The translations under genes and the position numbers were made by a program. The notes under the pieces were generated by a model. It did not search any database. It was given only the letters and a program-made list of their open reading frames with translations, and was not told where the DNA came from. A DNA stretch of 64,000 nucleotides, from NCBI GenBank assembly GCA_013398295.1, contig VZSF01003245.1:1-64000 (forward strand). Reading direction: 5' to 3'. The DNA comes from Chionis minor (lineage: Eukaryota; Chordata; Aves; Charadriiformes; Chionididae). Each line of letters opens with the position of its first letter. The stretch's first letter is position 1. Shown here piece after piece: positions 1 to 14,000 of this stretch.

Positions 1-348
1 TAAATCTCCCCTCTTCCAGTCAGCAGCCATCCCCCCTCGTCCTGCCAACTCTTCAGCCAAGGCGGACGGGGCCGCTGCCGTCCCCCCGCGCCGCGTCCCC
101 TTTCCCGGCCGCACCACGTAACGCCAGCGCGGCACCACCCCGTCCCCAGCCCCGGGTGACTGTTCTGGGCTTGCCCGGAGCCACCGCGGGGCGGGCTTGA
201 AACCAGACGCCCGGGGCGTCCGCCTGAGGTGGCGGCCGGTCGCCGCCCCGAGGGGCCCGGCCCGGGTCAGAGCGGCCGCCGCAGCCCAGCGCAGACCCTC
301 CCCGCGGTGGGCGNCGGCCCGGCCCGCCGTGTTCACCGGGACTGTGCC
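1..348. promoter_or_regulatory. CpG-rich segment, probable 3' part of the WDR11 CpG island / intron 1 start
   Basis: From about base 60 to 345 the sequence is strongly GC-rich with many CG dinucleotides, in sharp contrast to the AT-rich introns that follow. It lies upstream of WDR11 exon 2 on the same strand, where the promoter CpG island of a housekeeping gene would be expected. I searched it for the conserved exon 1 peptide (MLPYTVNFK...) in all forward frames and did not find it, so exon 1 is probably just upstream of base 1. One ambiguous base at 314 shows the assembly is not perfect here. Assignment as island edge is inference. Confidence 0.5.
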
Positions 349-832
349 TAGTGCTGGGCTCCCCGGTTCGAGAAGGACCGGGAACTGCTGGAGAGGGGAT
401 AGCAAAGGGCCACGAAGATGATGAGGGGGCTGGAGCATCTTTCTTAGGACGAAAGGCTGAGGGAGTTGGGTCTTTTTCGTCCGGAGAAGAGAAGGCTGAG
501 GGGGGATCTCATCAATGTTTACAAACACTTAAAGGGAGGGGGCCAGGAGGAGGGGGCCAAGCTTTTTTCAGTAGTACCCAGTGACAGGACAAGGGGGAAT
601 GGGCACAAACTTGACTATAGGAAGTTCCATCTGAACATGAGGAGGAACTTCTTTCCTTTGAGGGTGGCAGAGCACTGGCACAGGCTGCCCAGAGAGGTGG
701 TGGAGTCTCCAACTCTGGAGACATTCCCAACTCGCCTGGACGCCATCCTGTGCTGTAGGTGGACCTGCTCTGGCAGGGCGGTTGGACTAGATGATCTCCA
801 GAGGTCCCTGCCAACCCTGGTGATTCTGTGAT
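349..832 (+). mobile_element. CR1 LINE 3' fragment (copy 1), intron 1
   Basis: A 5'-truncated CR1 non-LTR retrotransposon in the sense direction. It begins near GTGCTGGGCTCCCCGGTTCG and ends with the CR1 tail GGTGATTCTGTGATG. Frame 466-831 still encodes the conserved C-terminal end of the ORF2 reverse-transcriptase protein: residues with the pattern [17 protein letters not shown] followed by [15 protein letters not shown]. The body is only mildly diverged but lacks the RT catalytic part, so it is a dead fragment. The rest of intron 1 in the window (833-1985) contains an 18-A run at 1894-1911 about 75 bases before exon 2 and nothing else I recognise. Confidence 0.9.
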
Positions 833-1893
833 GTTCATTCGTGTCCAGCTGCAGGGTGTGGGGTAGAGCGGTGGTGGTGATCCCTGTGGAGCACTGGCTG
901 GGCCTTCCTCTGAGGGAATGGTGTCCTGCCATCACGGCCATGGTGGGCACCACAAATACTCGGGTCCTTTTTTGTCACCGGCAGTGGGCATGCTGTGCTG
1001 GTGTGTCCACAGTGAGCTGCCTTCTGCCAGGCGCTGTGGGAGCTGCTGGCACCCCCGTCCTCTCCCCTCTCCAGGCTGGAGAGGTGGGCAGAGAGCCTGG
1101 TGGAGGTGCTGATGTCCAGCTTTCAAGCAAGGACAAAGCTGTGGCCATGGATGAGCATGAGCATTGCCTCTGGCAAGGACATTGGCATCGCTGGGCAGAG
1201 GTCTTCTCGGTGCGGCAAACTGCAGAGATCAGAGCAGCTTCTTCTGTTTTCTATTCCTGTTATTTTTTCAGAGTTGGTATGCAAAGCCAGCACATACATT
1301 GGGGTTTGTATTCATTTTTATGAGCAGTGACTTCACCCAGCTGTGCTGAAAATCTTTAACCTAATACTGCTGAATCTTAGGGAGAGAAATTGAAACGAAG
1401 TAGCTGAAGCAAGTAATTTTTGAAAACTGTGGCCTCTGCGCTTGTCGGCTTGCAAAGCAGTGAACACTGAAGTTCTCTGAAGTTCTTAGTCTAAAACTTT
1501 GCTTTTCTCCTTTGCTTCGTGCTCACCGTAGCTCTGTCATGGTCATCCGTGGCCTCATGAGCCGCTCCTGAAGTCAGACAGGTCTCAGCAGATTTTCACT
1601 ATTACTGTAATCATCATTCACATGCTCGCTTTTGTCTAAAAAAACCCAAAAGAGATGCAATTAATTATACAAATACATATATATATAAAAAATTTGGGAA
1701 TGCTCTTCATGAATTCCTGTGTGATATCTTAAACTTAGGATTTTTATAGATAGACAGAAAGATAGCGTAGGCTTCCATCAGCAAATGGTTCAGCAGACAG
1801 GGCAGTAATGGCATTTTAGAATGCTTTTGAGTTTTATGTTATTAAATAGTTTTTAGTCTTTTAAGTTTGTGTCTAGTAGCCTGCATTCATATT

Positions 1894-1911
1894 AAAAAAA
1901 AAAAAAAAAAA
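1894..1911. repeat. poly-A run (18 A)
   Basis: Uninterrupted A tract in intron 1, followed by GAAAAAG, about 75 bases before the exon 2 acceptor. No retroposon body is recognised upstream of it, so it may be a plain homopolymer. Confidence 0.8.
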
Positions 1912-1985
1912 GAAAAAGCCTAATTCTTGATTTGAAGTGCTTTTTGTTCTTTTTTCATGTTTGATGACGGTATATACTTTTCTAG

Positions 1986-2097
1986 GGGCTGGCAAGGTTT
2001 GATTGCATACGGATGTCATTCTCTCGTGCTGATAGTTGATGCCAATACCGCTCAGACTTTACAGGTTTTGGAAAGACACAAATCTAGTGTTGTCAAG
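1986..2097 (+). CDS. WDR11: WDR11 exon 2
   Basis: Encodes residues ~30-66, reading GWQGLIAYGCHSLVLIVDAN then TAQTLQVLERHKSSVVK. The acceptor is TTTTCTAG and the donor GTGAGA; the first base completes the Trp codon left by exon 1 (phase 2 entry). This is the first blade of the N-terminal beta-propeller. The intron that follows (2098-6474, 4.4 kb) is AT-rich, holds a 24-A run at 3799-3822 and a short GTTAGT-rich stretch near 4747-4785, and shows no other recognisable element. Confidence 0.95.
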
Positions 2098-5000
2098 GTG
2101 AGACATGTGTTTTAAGGTATATTACTTGACTATAGTATATATATTATTTTTCTAAAACACTGTAAATACTTCACATTATATTGCACTTGATCTTCACATA
2201 AAATCTGTTGTAAAGTACCTATATTCTACATTAAATTAAAGCATGCATGCTGAAATTTGAGCTGAGGTTGATGGTATACCTTTATAGAAGATATAAAATA
2301 TATAGAAGGTGTGGAATATATAGAAACATTTGGTAGTGTTATAGAGCACAGACGAAGTGTTTCTAAGAAAGCTCTTAACACGATAGAATTACAAATGAAC
2401 TTTACAAAATATCAAACGAATCCCTTTGTTGATGCCCTTGCTGATCTTTCCTGTTGTGGGGGTAGTCAGTGCACCATTTGACTAGAAAGTTACTTTGAAC
2501 CTTTTGCTTATAGAAAAGGAACAATAGTGGACAAAATCGAACATTTATTTTAGCAACAAGAAGTGGCTAAAATTGAGGCTGAAGTGTATGGTACCTGTAC
2601 TTTCTTTTGAAGGTCCTTGACTTGAAATTGCAGATTTTGACTTTGGGTCAAGTGTGGACCAGGATGTATTTCTTTGATACATCATTTCTTTGACAGTGGA
2701 AAATGTCAGATTCAGTCAAGGTTGAGAGGAATGTTTGGCAGTCAGTAATTTACGAAGAAAAATAGATTTTTTTAGATAGGGGGATTCTGGTGGGTTTTGT
2801 AGTAAAAGGTTGAATGTGCCTTCTGGAAATTGCACTCTTATTTTTTCCCATGCGTAATTTCCTTTAAATAGACCATTGTGATATAGATACACTAATAGTA
2901 TGTCAGATACGGCCACTCTCGTACTTTAAAATTAAACACCTTTATTTTGTCTTTGGGTTTGATAATTTACTGACTTTTGCGCCATCGTGTTCTGATGATG
3001 TCTTTCTACACACTAAAGAGCTTCAATTTTTTAGTGAGTGGTTTTGAAATTTCAGTATATTCAGTAGTTACACGGGTGGTGGTGTTTATGTATCTTTATA
3101 TAGGATGATGTGTGTCTGTGCTACAGACTCCAGTGAAGTGTGCTTTTTTATAATAATAAATAAACTGTTCAAATCCTGGGTGAAAATATTGGGTGGGGCA
3201 AAACTGATACAGATCCATGTAAGATCTTGGCCAAGACCCACAGAGATACTGACATTGTAGCTTTTAAAAATGATTGTAAAGCTTAGGAATTAGTTTTGCT
3301 TGATTAGGGAGAATTTTGAAACTGACTAGAAAAAAGGAAGGTGGAAGGGCTAGGTTTCAAAATAGATACTTTACATTGTTTTTTGAGACTTGTGTGCTGT
3401 GACATGTTTACAAATACTGCTAAAATGTAACAAAAGGACCGAAAACTGATTTCTTCCAGCATGTTTGTATATTTGCCCAAATCTTTCAGTGAACCTTGAA
3501 GATTCTCGTGGTTGCCCAAACATTGCTGTCAACTTTGAGCTTGTGCGGCTGTTATGAATAGTCTCTGTAGTGACAAATGTGAGGCAGCTTATCTGACACT
3601 CAGTAGGGAGAGGTTATTTCTCAGTTATCTCAAAGCAAAGGTGTATCCACGACAGCAACCAGAGTGAGCAGCACTCTGTGAATCAATGCCTTTGCTTGCC
3701 TTTTGGCAACTTGTTTGGGTGACCAAATCCGTAGCCTCAGTTGTCTCCAAGCTGCCCTTTAAAGTGAAAAAAATCCATTCCATTGTCCATAATTGTGTAA
3801 AAAAAAAAAAAAAAAAAAAAAATAGAAACTGTAAGTGGTACAGAGATAGCAGCTATAATGATGACTCTGCTTTAAAATTTCCACTTAGATAATAAGTTGT
3901 AGCAAAATTAGCTTTTGATTCATGTGATGATAACATTTTAATGTGCTTCAGTTATTAACGTTCACTAGCTTTGAGGAGTAGTGCTATTTCAATAGGAAAC
4001 CAAATGCTGAAATCCAAATAGTTTTTATGTAGTTTGTAAGATAATTTTTCACAACCACTATCTGGTGGTTTATTAACAGAAATAGATCGTAAGACAGTGA
4101 CTAATTAATAAGGAGGAAGAATGAACAGAAATTCTGTTCTGCTTTAAGACGTAGACATTATATGAGAAGCTATTATGAGCCCGTGATCATTGCCAGTACC
4201 TTTACGTGCATTTGTAAGAAATTTTCTTCAATTCCTAACTGACTTCTTTTTTTACTTTTAAACACTAAGACTGTAAATAAGCTGGAGGGGATGTGTAAGA
4301 AGTCTACTGTGTATGTCCGACTTAGTAGACATTAACAGCAGAAAACTCAGTCTACAGGGGATGTTCTCCCCCAAACCCCATGCTTCAGATTTGCAAAATG
4401 TCAAAACACATCACTATCTGCAATATAAAAGCAAAGAGGAAAGCGATTATTTCATGATTCTTCTGCAGTCTGTTTATTTATCTTTAAATACTTCCTGGCT
4501 TTTGGGTATCATAACTGTGTCTGGAGTAGGTAATGGTTTCAGTGCAAATGGATCCCTGTTAGTTGTCCATATGTCCATATGGTGTTTATGGGATACTGAT
4601 AACTTTGTATGGAGTGGATTATATGCATTTTTTTTGGTATCTGTACAAAGAGTAGTTGCAAGGGTACTTTTACAAAAGAAAATGTAATTACAGGAACAAT
4701 TTTTTTGATTGAGGATTGAAATTTCATTTGTGTCTGTTCTGATAAGTGAGTGTTAGTTATTGAGAGTTAGTTAGTGTTAGTAAACAGTGATAGTAAGGCT
4801 CTTTAAATCGGGTGAGATAGATTGTGAAAATTTAAAAAATCTTCAAGTCTGGTTCCTGTTTCTAACCAATGCTACTGTGTATTGAAGTCAGGATAGAGAG
4901 ACAGCGACCAGTACAGTAAGAAAATAACTTCTTTTAGCGGAGGGATCAAGTCATGTGTGGGGACTTCGTTGGAGCAGTGTGACTATGGTGAGAAAAGAGG

Positions 5001-8000
5001 GCTTATGGTGATGGAGCCACGTGAGCTCTGGTGGAGACTGCTGGCCTTAGAAGTCTCCTTTCTGTTGGTCATGACTTGGTGACAGCTTCTCCCTTGGGAA
5101 ATGATGTTTTTCAGACTTGGAATTTGCTTCGAAGTTATATATGTTTAACTGAGAAAGAAATAGCTTTGCAGGTTTCTATAATTACTTTTTTTAATAGCTA
5201 CATAGCTACATGCAGATGTCCTCATGGGTAATTTTTTTTTGAACAGCAGGAAATCAGGAATTGCAAAACTGGAATTTGCAGGTAGATGAGTCTCTCCTAA
5301 GAATTCTTAGTTATTCTGGTAGAAACACACTTCGGTTTTATAGCTAGAGCCCTTTGAAGGTTGCTTGCTGTGTGTGTGTCATGTTTGTTTAATTTATCTG
5401 GCTGTTGTATTTGAGATACATCCTCATCACACCTCTGAGAGAGGTACCACAAATGTGGCCATTATAAATCTAATCCATGTTGCAAAGTTAGTGGCACCTA
5501 ATGATAATTCTGTTTCCCTTTTTTTAATGTAATGCTTTCAATATCTGCAACAAGTGTCGTGTTTGGCCTCAGCCTTTCTCTGTCAGGTGCTGTGACAGCA
5601 CACAGCTAGCTACAGAGTTGTTTTTGTGGTAGGTAAACTCTGTTAGCTTAGCATTACGATTTCTTTGTTCTGTTAGTGTCTGCAGTCTCTCTTGGGAGCA
5701 GAAGTTTGCCTTTAAACCAGGTAGCAAAGCAAGTCTATATTGAGTAGATAAGGAAGGAGTCAGTGTTACCTCCTTATAATCTCAGGAGACTTGTAGCCAG
5801 GATGTTTCAAATTTCAAGACACACAGTTTTCACAGCTATTACCAACTTGCAAGCCCGTGCAGCTTGAAATCCCAAACCAGAAAGTGGTATGTGGAAATCA
5901 ATGGTGACAACATGCTGAAAAGGACCAAAAAGTAAATGTCAGGAATAGCTTGACGTGAGACAACATATAGGTGAAAGACTAACCTTCCTTCCTCCCCCAA
6001 TACCATAATATATTTACATTTGACAGATTAGGAAAATTACATGTTTTAGGATGTGTGTAAAAAGTTGGATGGTAAATTTTCAACTTTCATTTGTTTGGAA
6101 ATAGGTGCGTATAGGTTTGTAGATGCCCACAGAACCTTAAACATTGACCTTTAGTTTATTCTAAAGTAAACTTTTTATATACATAACATGTATTTGTGGA
6201 TTTGTTGTAGTTATCTTCAGGAACAAGGATTGTTGATTTATGTAATTCGAAAATACCAACTGTGCGGCCATGCAGCACAGTTGCAACATACCTTAAATTT
6301 GCACAACTTATGGTAGCTTAACAGTATGCTTACACAGATGCTGTTAACGTTAACTATTACTATGCTTTTTTGTTGAATTGTTTGTTATTTCTTTATCCAT
6401 CTGAAAAATATGAAGTATGGTGTCTTTGTTACCTCTGTTTCCCTCCTTTGACCAATTTTCATCCCTGTCTTCAGGTTAAGTGGGCTAAAGAAAATTACCA
6501 TCACAATATTGGCTCTCCATATTCTTTACGTTTAGCTTCTGCTGATGTTACTGGAAAAATAATTGTATGGGATGTGGCGACAGGAGCAGCTCGTTGTGAA
6601 ATACAAGAACATGCGAAACCAATTCAAGGTAATGATGGTGCATGATGTTTGTATGGAAGTTATTTTATGGAGCACTGTGTACAAATCCATCACCTAGGTT
6701 TTGCAAACTATGCTCAGTTCTGGCGTTGAATTTTACTGTTGGAATTACTAGCCTTCTCTGCATTTGTCTGCTTACATTCTGTGTAAACCTAAGACTTACT
6801 GCCTCCCAGAGGGGTGCTGTGAGATTTAATTCGTAACAGTAATATTTTCCAAGATCTTCTGAAAAAAGTTAAAATCTATTTTTATTGATGTTATTGATTG
6901 AAACAGTAATATTTACAGTGTCAAGTTCCTGCTTTTGAATTGGAGATGTAGCGCAGTTTGCATTGTGCCTGAATGTTAATGTCATCTATAGTGGCATGCT
7001 ACTTCGACAGGATTACATTGCTGTAAGTTAAGAGTTTTGATTTTGCACGTATACTTTGTCAATTTGGTTAGTTCGTTATATAGCTGCTTCTGATCAATTA
7101 TATTAGCATACATTTGCAAGGCAACTAGAGAGAGAAGGTTTTTTTGAGCATCTACGCTGTTTGATTCATAGGAGCAGGGAGGCTTTTCTATGCATGGATA
7201 GCAATATTGAGATTTTAAAAGTGAAATGGAGAAACGACAAGATATTGTGTAAATTTTAGCATAGAAGACAGTTGTGTAATATATTTCACATATAGTTGGA
7301 GCTAGTGGCAGGAAGCCTTGAAACTGAGTATGCCACATATGTATTAGTTTTCAAGTGTAAGTAAGTGGACACAAACGGTAAAGATTAACCCAAACAGACA
7401 AGAGAAAGAGGAAATTTTGAGATGGTATGAACAGCTGGGTTTGGCTTTCATTTCAGCAGACAGTTTAGCAGTGGTATTTACTGCTTTTGATTCTGTTCTG
7501 TGGGTGGTAGCTCAGTGCAGCTGGGAAGGTCTGAAAAATACCTGATAAACTCTGCTTGAACAGTTGTGGGATGTTTGAAGATTCTTTATCCCATTACCAG
7601 AAAAAAAATCATGATCTTTTTCAGGGATTTCACAAGTCTGTGGGGCGAGTAAAAAACCAAAAGCAAAACGCAACCAACTGCCCAAAATCCCACCAAAAAA
7701 ACCCCAAAGAAACAAACAAACAAAAAAGCCTGGAAAAAGGAGCTATGTATTTATGGTGTTGTAAGCTATAGAAGATTTATGTTTGCTTATGCTAGAGGCA
7801 GAAATGTCTACAAGCCTGGCATAGAGGTCAGTACTATCTTAATTGGTCTGATGAAAGATAGAGAACAGAAAATGTAGCCACTGGCCAGGTATAACACAAT
7901 TAAGAAAATATATTGGAAAGTAATATTTATGTGGTTTTTTCCTTGCTTTGTTTTGTGCTTGTCTATTAGTAAGGTGTCATCCATCAAATGCTTCCTTTCA

Positions 8001-11000
8001 TTAGTTAGCATGTACCAGTATTAGAGCTGTCCAGTATTACAGCAGCCTTCCAGTATCTGAAAGGGGCCTACAAGAAACCTGGAGAGGGACTTTTTACAAG
8101 GGCATGTAGTGATAGAACGAGGGGTGATGACTTCAAACTGGAAGAGGGGAGATTTTGATGAGATCTCAGGAAGAAATTTTTCACTCTGAGGGTGGTGAGC
8201 CCCTTGCCCAGGTTGCCCAGGGAAGTTGTGGCTGCCCCATCCCTGGAGGTGTCCAAGGCCAGGTTGGACGGGGCTTGGAGCAACCTGGTGTAGTGGGAAT
8301 TGTCCCTGCCCAGGGCAGGGGCACGGGACTAGATGATCTTTAAAGTCCCTTCCAACACAAACCGTTCTATGATTCTATAACTATTGCTGTATAATGTGAA
8401 GGATTGATCTGTTCGTCTTCCTAATGGAAGTAAAATTGGAAAATTATATCCAGGTTTTTCCTAGAAAAAGGAGGGAGTAAAGAGAGGGCTATTTAATTGT
8501 AAATAACTAGATAGAGAACAGAAGATCTGACAAAGTGGGGCAAGATCATAATTGCCAACATGACTCGTAATGTAATAAGGAGTGCCCTAACCAAGGTCTG
8601 TGCGAGGTGGAGACTAAAACATAAATTCAGGCTGTAAAAGGGACTTTTTAGAGTTGTGAAACAGAAACATCTTGTTACTAACAAGTCACTATTAATTTCT
8701 TTAAAGATGAGGTATTGCAGAAGAAAAATAGTTTTTAACTGGAACCATCTTTAAAAAAAAATTAATTTCATTGTTTGTTGTTCCTTCTTTCTTTTGCCAG
8801 ACATGCAGTGGTTGTGGAATCAAGATGCTTCTAGAGATTTACTGCTTGCCGTTCATCCACCTAACTATATTGTACTGTGGAACGCAGATACAGGCACCAA
8901 ACTTTGGAAGAAGAGTTATGCTGAAAATATTCTGTCTTTTTCATTTGACCCCTTTGATCCATCACACTTAGCTTGTAAGTTTGCGTGTCTAAAATCGTTT
9001 GATGTAAATATGTGTGACCAGGAAAACTGTTAAACTAAAAATGTTGCTATTGAGATTGAAGTAATGGATTGGAGAAAATAATGTCATTAATGCCAAGAAG
9101 AAGTCTGAAAACAAAGACAGGGGAATCTTTGGCCAATGTGGAATCTTCTAAAATAAGATGCCATTGTGTGAGGGCAGGGGAAAAGTAGGCGTGAGAAGAG
9201 AAGTTAGAGACCTGAAAATAAACGTTTGAGACTTTATAAAGAAGGTGGAAAGCATGTAGCTGGAGGAAGCCAAGTATAGAGAGCCCTGTTAAACTGACAT
9301 AAAAGGCTGTAAAAGGATGGATGCTGAAGGAGAATCCAGTGAGATTAGTAGACCAAGAATAAATGGTATTTTCAATCGAAAGGATTTTTTTTTAAAAGAA
9401 TGGAGTGTGAGCATCAGTTTCAGAAGCAACTCAGATGTCAAAGGGGAAGTAGTGCAGATTTATTGACATTTAACCAGAAAGAAACTTAAGAGAAATAAGA
9501 GCGCCACCATTTTATTCTTTAATTTAGCTTGATCACTCCTGATCTATAGTAAGACAGTGCAGTTTCCGGTCTTTTTTTTGGTCTGCCATACCATTCAACC
9601 AAGTACTTTTTTTTTTTTGTATAAACATGTAGTAAAATCTTAGCCGCATGTTTACAGCTTAGCTGAATCTTTATGCTGCAACATAAATATTTTGAGTTTA
9701 TGTTTCTTTGAACCTTGTTCTGCATGAGAACAAAAAATGGTGGTATAACCAGTGTAGGCAACCCTGCCTTCTATTTGCGTTGTGAAGCTTAAAGAAAAAT
9801 AGTTGGTGAGAAAAACAACTACACTGAAGAAACAAGAGGTCACTGCCAGTAATCCCCACAGTATTTTTTACTGTAGACTTAATTCTGAAAAATTGAGTTT
9901 TGTGGATCTAATTAATTGTAACGGACCAACTGCAGCTCGTTCAGTAGAAGGCGCCTGTTGTCTAGAATTATGAGTTTTCTACCTAATACAGTGTTATTCA
10001 AGTTATTAGCATTTCTCCCCACCAAAATTTCATTCAAATGGAACACCAGAATCAAATTACAGATTGTATTTTGCTATAATAAGCATTGTTTTTCTTGGTA
10101 CAGTGCTCACCAGTGAAGGAATAGTGTTTGTCTCCGACTTCTCTCCTTCCAAAGCTCCTGCCAGCTCAGGGAAGAAAGTTTACATTTCTAGTCCTCATTC
10201 CAGTCCTTCTCACAGCAAGCTGGCTGCTGCTACGGGGGCCAAAAAGGCCCTTGATAAAGTAAAAATCTTAATCAGTAATGAAAAACCAAGGTAGGTTGCA
10301 AATATTTCTTCTCAGATAATGTTTTGTTTACCTGGTTTTTTTATAGCTATAATTACAGGAAAGTCTGTAAGATAATTAGTTTTAAAAAAGAAAATTTATT
10401 GGGGTAGTCAGATTGTTGGATGTCCTGTGTTGAGGGCTTTATGTAAGGATGTAACATTGTCGGTCATTCGTCCAGTTCTGTTCATAAAAGCAGCCATACC
10501 ATCCCAGCATCCCTCTGCTAACAGATTTTCATGCAAGTGTAAGTTCAGAAACATCTTTCTTGGGGGGTATAAAAAAAAAAAGTGCAAATGGGCTAACATA
10601 ATTCATTTCAGTTGTGGAATGTGAAAGGATATAATAAGAGAATAAAAATTCTGTACGTACTGACACCTGAGAAGAATTGTTGTTCTGATGTTGTACGTGA
10701 TACTGCAGTAGGAGGCATTTTTTAAGTTAATAGTGTATAAATAAAATTAAAATTTATACATTTTTCTGTTATCTGACCTTTTAAAACTAAAGTTGTTGCA
10801 GTTTAGGTTTTTTTGTTAGAAATTCTCTAGACCACTCTTTTGTGTGGTATAATGCTTTTTTTCCTTTTGTACTTTCAATTTGAGTCATAAAAGTATTTCT
10901 CAAGCATCTGGTGACTTTGAGAACAAACTAATCAGACCGTATTATCAGGTAGCACTTGACACCAAAATTTAGTGCAGATATGAAATTTATACTCTGTTTT

Positions 11001-14000
11001 GACAAGGTGTTTTAATTGCAAACTGGGGAGGAGACTTGATGATACTTCCTCTGATAGTAATTTAAGAAACTATGATTTTTATATGACGTTAAAGGGTATG
11101 ATCTTGTCATTTTGGGTTCTATAATGCCTAATTTGTGCTTTATTGAACAGAACACCTGATTTGCAAATACTGAGACAGTAAATATGCTGCTGCAGCCTTA
11201 TGTATGCTCTGTGGTAACAGCAAATGTGTAGATACCATTTTTCTGCATTCTCCTGATAGCTTTTTAAGTTGTATGTGAATATTGCAAAGAGTATGGTAGT
11301 CTTCTCTTTTCTCAATCCTTTTTCATCCAGAACAACCGGAAAGAGTAGAATGGGAAAAGGGGAAGGAAAAATTGTAGCAGCAGTGGGTTTATCTGTTTTT
11401 ATATTAGTTTAGGGAAATTTTGAGGAAAAGAGGAGCAGGAGATTGTCAGGAAAATGGTTGCGGAGAAAAGGTGAATAATACTCCTGAAGCAAGGAATGAG
11501 ATGCAAGAAGATTGTAAGGAGGGTTTAGTGTGTGGTAGAATGAGGAGATTAAAACCAAACAGAACCCCTCAAAGGGATGATACATTAAATCAGGTAAGAG
11601 ACCTTCAAACCTGAGCGCAGTGTGAGGATGATTTTCTTCAATGTGACTTATATATGGTTCGGTGGATTGCGTGTATCTAATGAACCTCTTTACCTTGCAG
11701 CCAGTCTCTTGTTAACAGTCAACAAAATGACAAACAATTCTGCTCTTGGCTACTTTCTTGGAGTTTGAAGACTGGTATTCTTGCTAGCCTAGTTCTGTTC
11801 ATTTTCAAATAAAGTAATACGCATAGTAATATATAAATTGAAGTCAGCGGTATGTTTAAGGGTAATTTCCCGTGAATACCACTAAATGTCATGGCAGCCA
11901 GCACTGTTCGTAATTGAATTGCTTTGTATTTGAGATGTGCAAGTGTTACACTTGTTCCATTTGAATTACATATTATTTTTTAAATTACTCTGTAATCCTA
12001 TTTAGACAAAAGTCAACAGAGTGTGTGTCTTTTAAAGGTCAGTGATGCTTTGGACTGCTGTAGCAATTAAATGGAAATCTACAGTTTCCTAGCAATGAAA
12101 ATAAGGAATACTGGAAAACGTGCGGCTGCAGAAAAATTTATACAGTTCATTTTATTTTGAACTTGAAATACTTGTTGAGACTGAACTTGATTAAAGTTTA
12201 TATCTGATGTTTTACAGTGCTGAATCTGTAACGCTCAACGACTGTCTTCAGTTGTCGTATTTGCCTTCCAAAAGAAACTACATGCTTTTATTGTATCCCA
12301 GAGAAATTTTGATTCTTGACTTGGAAGTGAATCAGACGGTGGGTGTGATTGCAATTGAAAGAACAGGTGTGCCCTTCCTACAGGTAATGAAAATTGAGAT
12401 GGTTTCTACCATTGTAATAGTTTATTAAGTTCACATGTAAGTTCATGACTCAGTGATAACTGTTTTGATTAGTTCTAGAGGATGAAAAGAAGTTAGCTCA
12501 CCAGGGAGAAGTGTCCTCTGAACCAAACCTTTTTTAATTTAGTTTTCTGAAGTCTGCAGCAAGCCCACCTCATTTTGTGGTGTTACGAAAGTTACCAGTA
12601 TGGAAACAGTGCTGTGGAAAAAGGATGTTTCGTTCTCTGGTGGTTAAGCTGCATGCACACAAGTTAATACTAGTTCTTTTGAACTTTGCTTAATTAGACA
12701 GCTAGGTCTAGTTCGAAGTCATCTTAAAGCGTGTTTATTCTCTTGGAATTATGAATTCTGATACCAAAAAAGAAAGCACTTTTTTTTTTTTTTTAAAAAA
12801 AACTGATACCTAGAAAGAATATATGAGTACACTAATGTTTAAAACCAAACAATAACCAAACAAACAGAACTCCAAAACAGCATGCAATTCAAGCAAAAAC
12901 TTTAAACGAGTTTCTCAAATTGATTTCTGTAGTCACAAGTACAGTAGCTAAAGAAATTCACTGGAGTGTTACATTAATGGTAAGATTTTTAGTGACTTGC
13001 TTATACATCAGGATGCGTCAGCGTACGTTGAAAGGATAAAATTCTGATAACCCAATATAATTTGGTATCTCTTTACCTAGGTAATTCCTTGTTTCCAGCG
13101 TGATGGGTTATTTTGCCTACATGAAAATGGTTGTATAACTTTGAGAGTTCGCAGGCCTAACTGCAGTATAACTGGAACTCCAAATGAAGAGCCAGGTACG
13201 TTTTGTGTCAAAACTGTCCAGAAATGAACTTTGAGGCATTTTAATTATTACTTTAACACCAATATTAACTACTAAGCCTCATACAGGATGGTGAATTACA
13301 CCCTTTCTAGTGGTTTTTTTTTCTTATACATTAAATTTAAGTTTAATTTTATGCTGCATTCTCCCAAAATAGTTTTTGTCTTCCCTGAAGTTTAGTGCAA
13401 AATACTATATTAATATCCTGAAAATCCTTTTGTCACTAAATAATACTTTAATTATGAAGTAGCTTAACAGCCACATATGTGAAAAAGTTTTAGATAAAAG
13501 ATGATTAGGTTTTTTTTTTGTCTTTAAGAAAAAATTATTTTTTCAGGCAGAGACAAGGTTTTGGAAGCCATTTAGTCAATTGGTAGAATTGATTTTAGAA
13601 ATAAGACATGGACTCATGTTTACATCAAAATCTAAATTATTAAACCTTTGTCTCTTTTATGAAATGTTACTAAGAACAGCTTTTTAAATACAATGGGGGA
13701 AACTGGAAAAAAAAAGGGAAAACATAGTTCTGTAAATGTGATTAACTTTTTAAAATTTTTTTTGTTAGATTTTTGTTTGGTTTGGTTTTGGCAGTTTGGT
13801 AATTTCTAGTGAGCTGCAATATTACTTGCTTCCAGGTTTACCAATAAACCAAATGAGCTTTGACTGTGGAGAACAGATGCATTTTCTCCTCAGATGTGAA
13901 ACAGTAATTTTTTTTAGATTTTGCAAGATTCAAGTGGAATAAGATATTTTAAAGACAAAGTTACATTTTGGAGCACTGTTCAGAGCTGTATTGTATACAG

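Noticed and set aside
363..375. GGTTCGAGAA as a tRNA B-box / T-loop
   Set aside because: It lies in the CR1 body and no acceptor stem, D-loop or A-box at proper spacing surrounds it.
466..831. 121-codon open frame on + strand as a possible host gene
   Set aside because: It is the 3' end of CR1 ORF2 within a truncated LINE copy, not a host gene.
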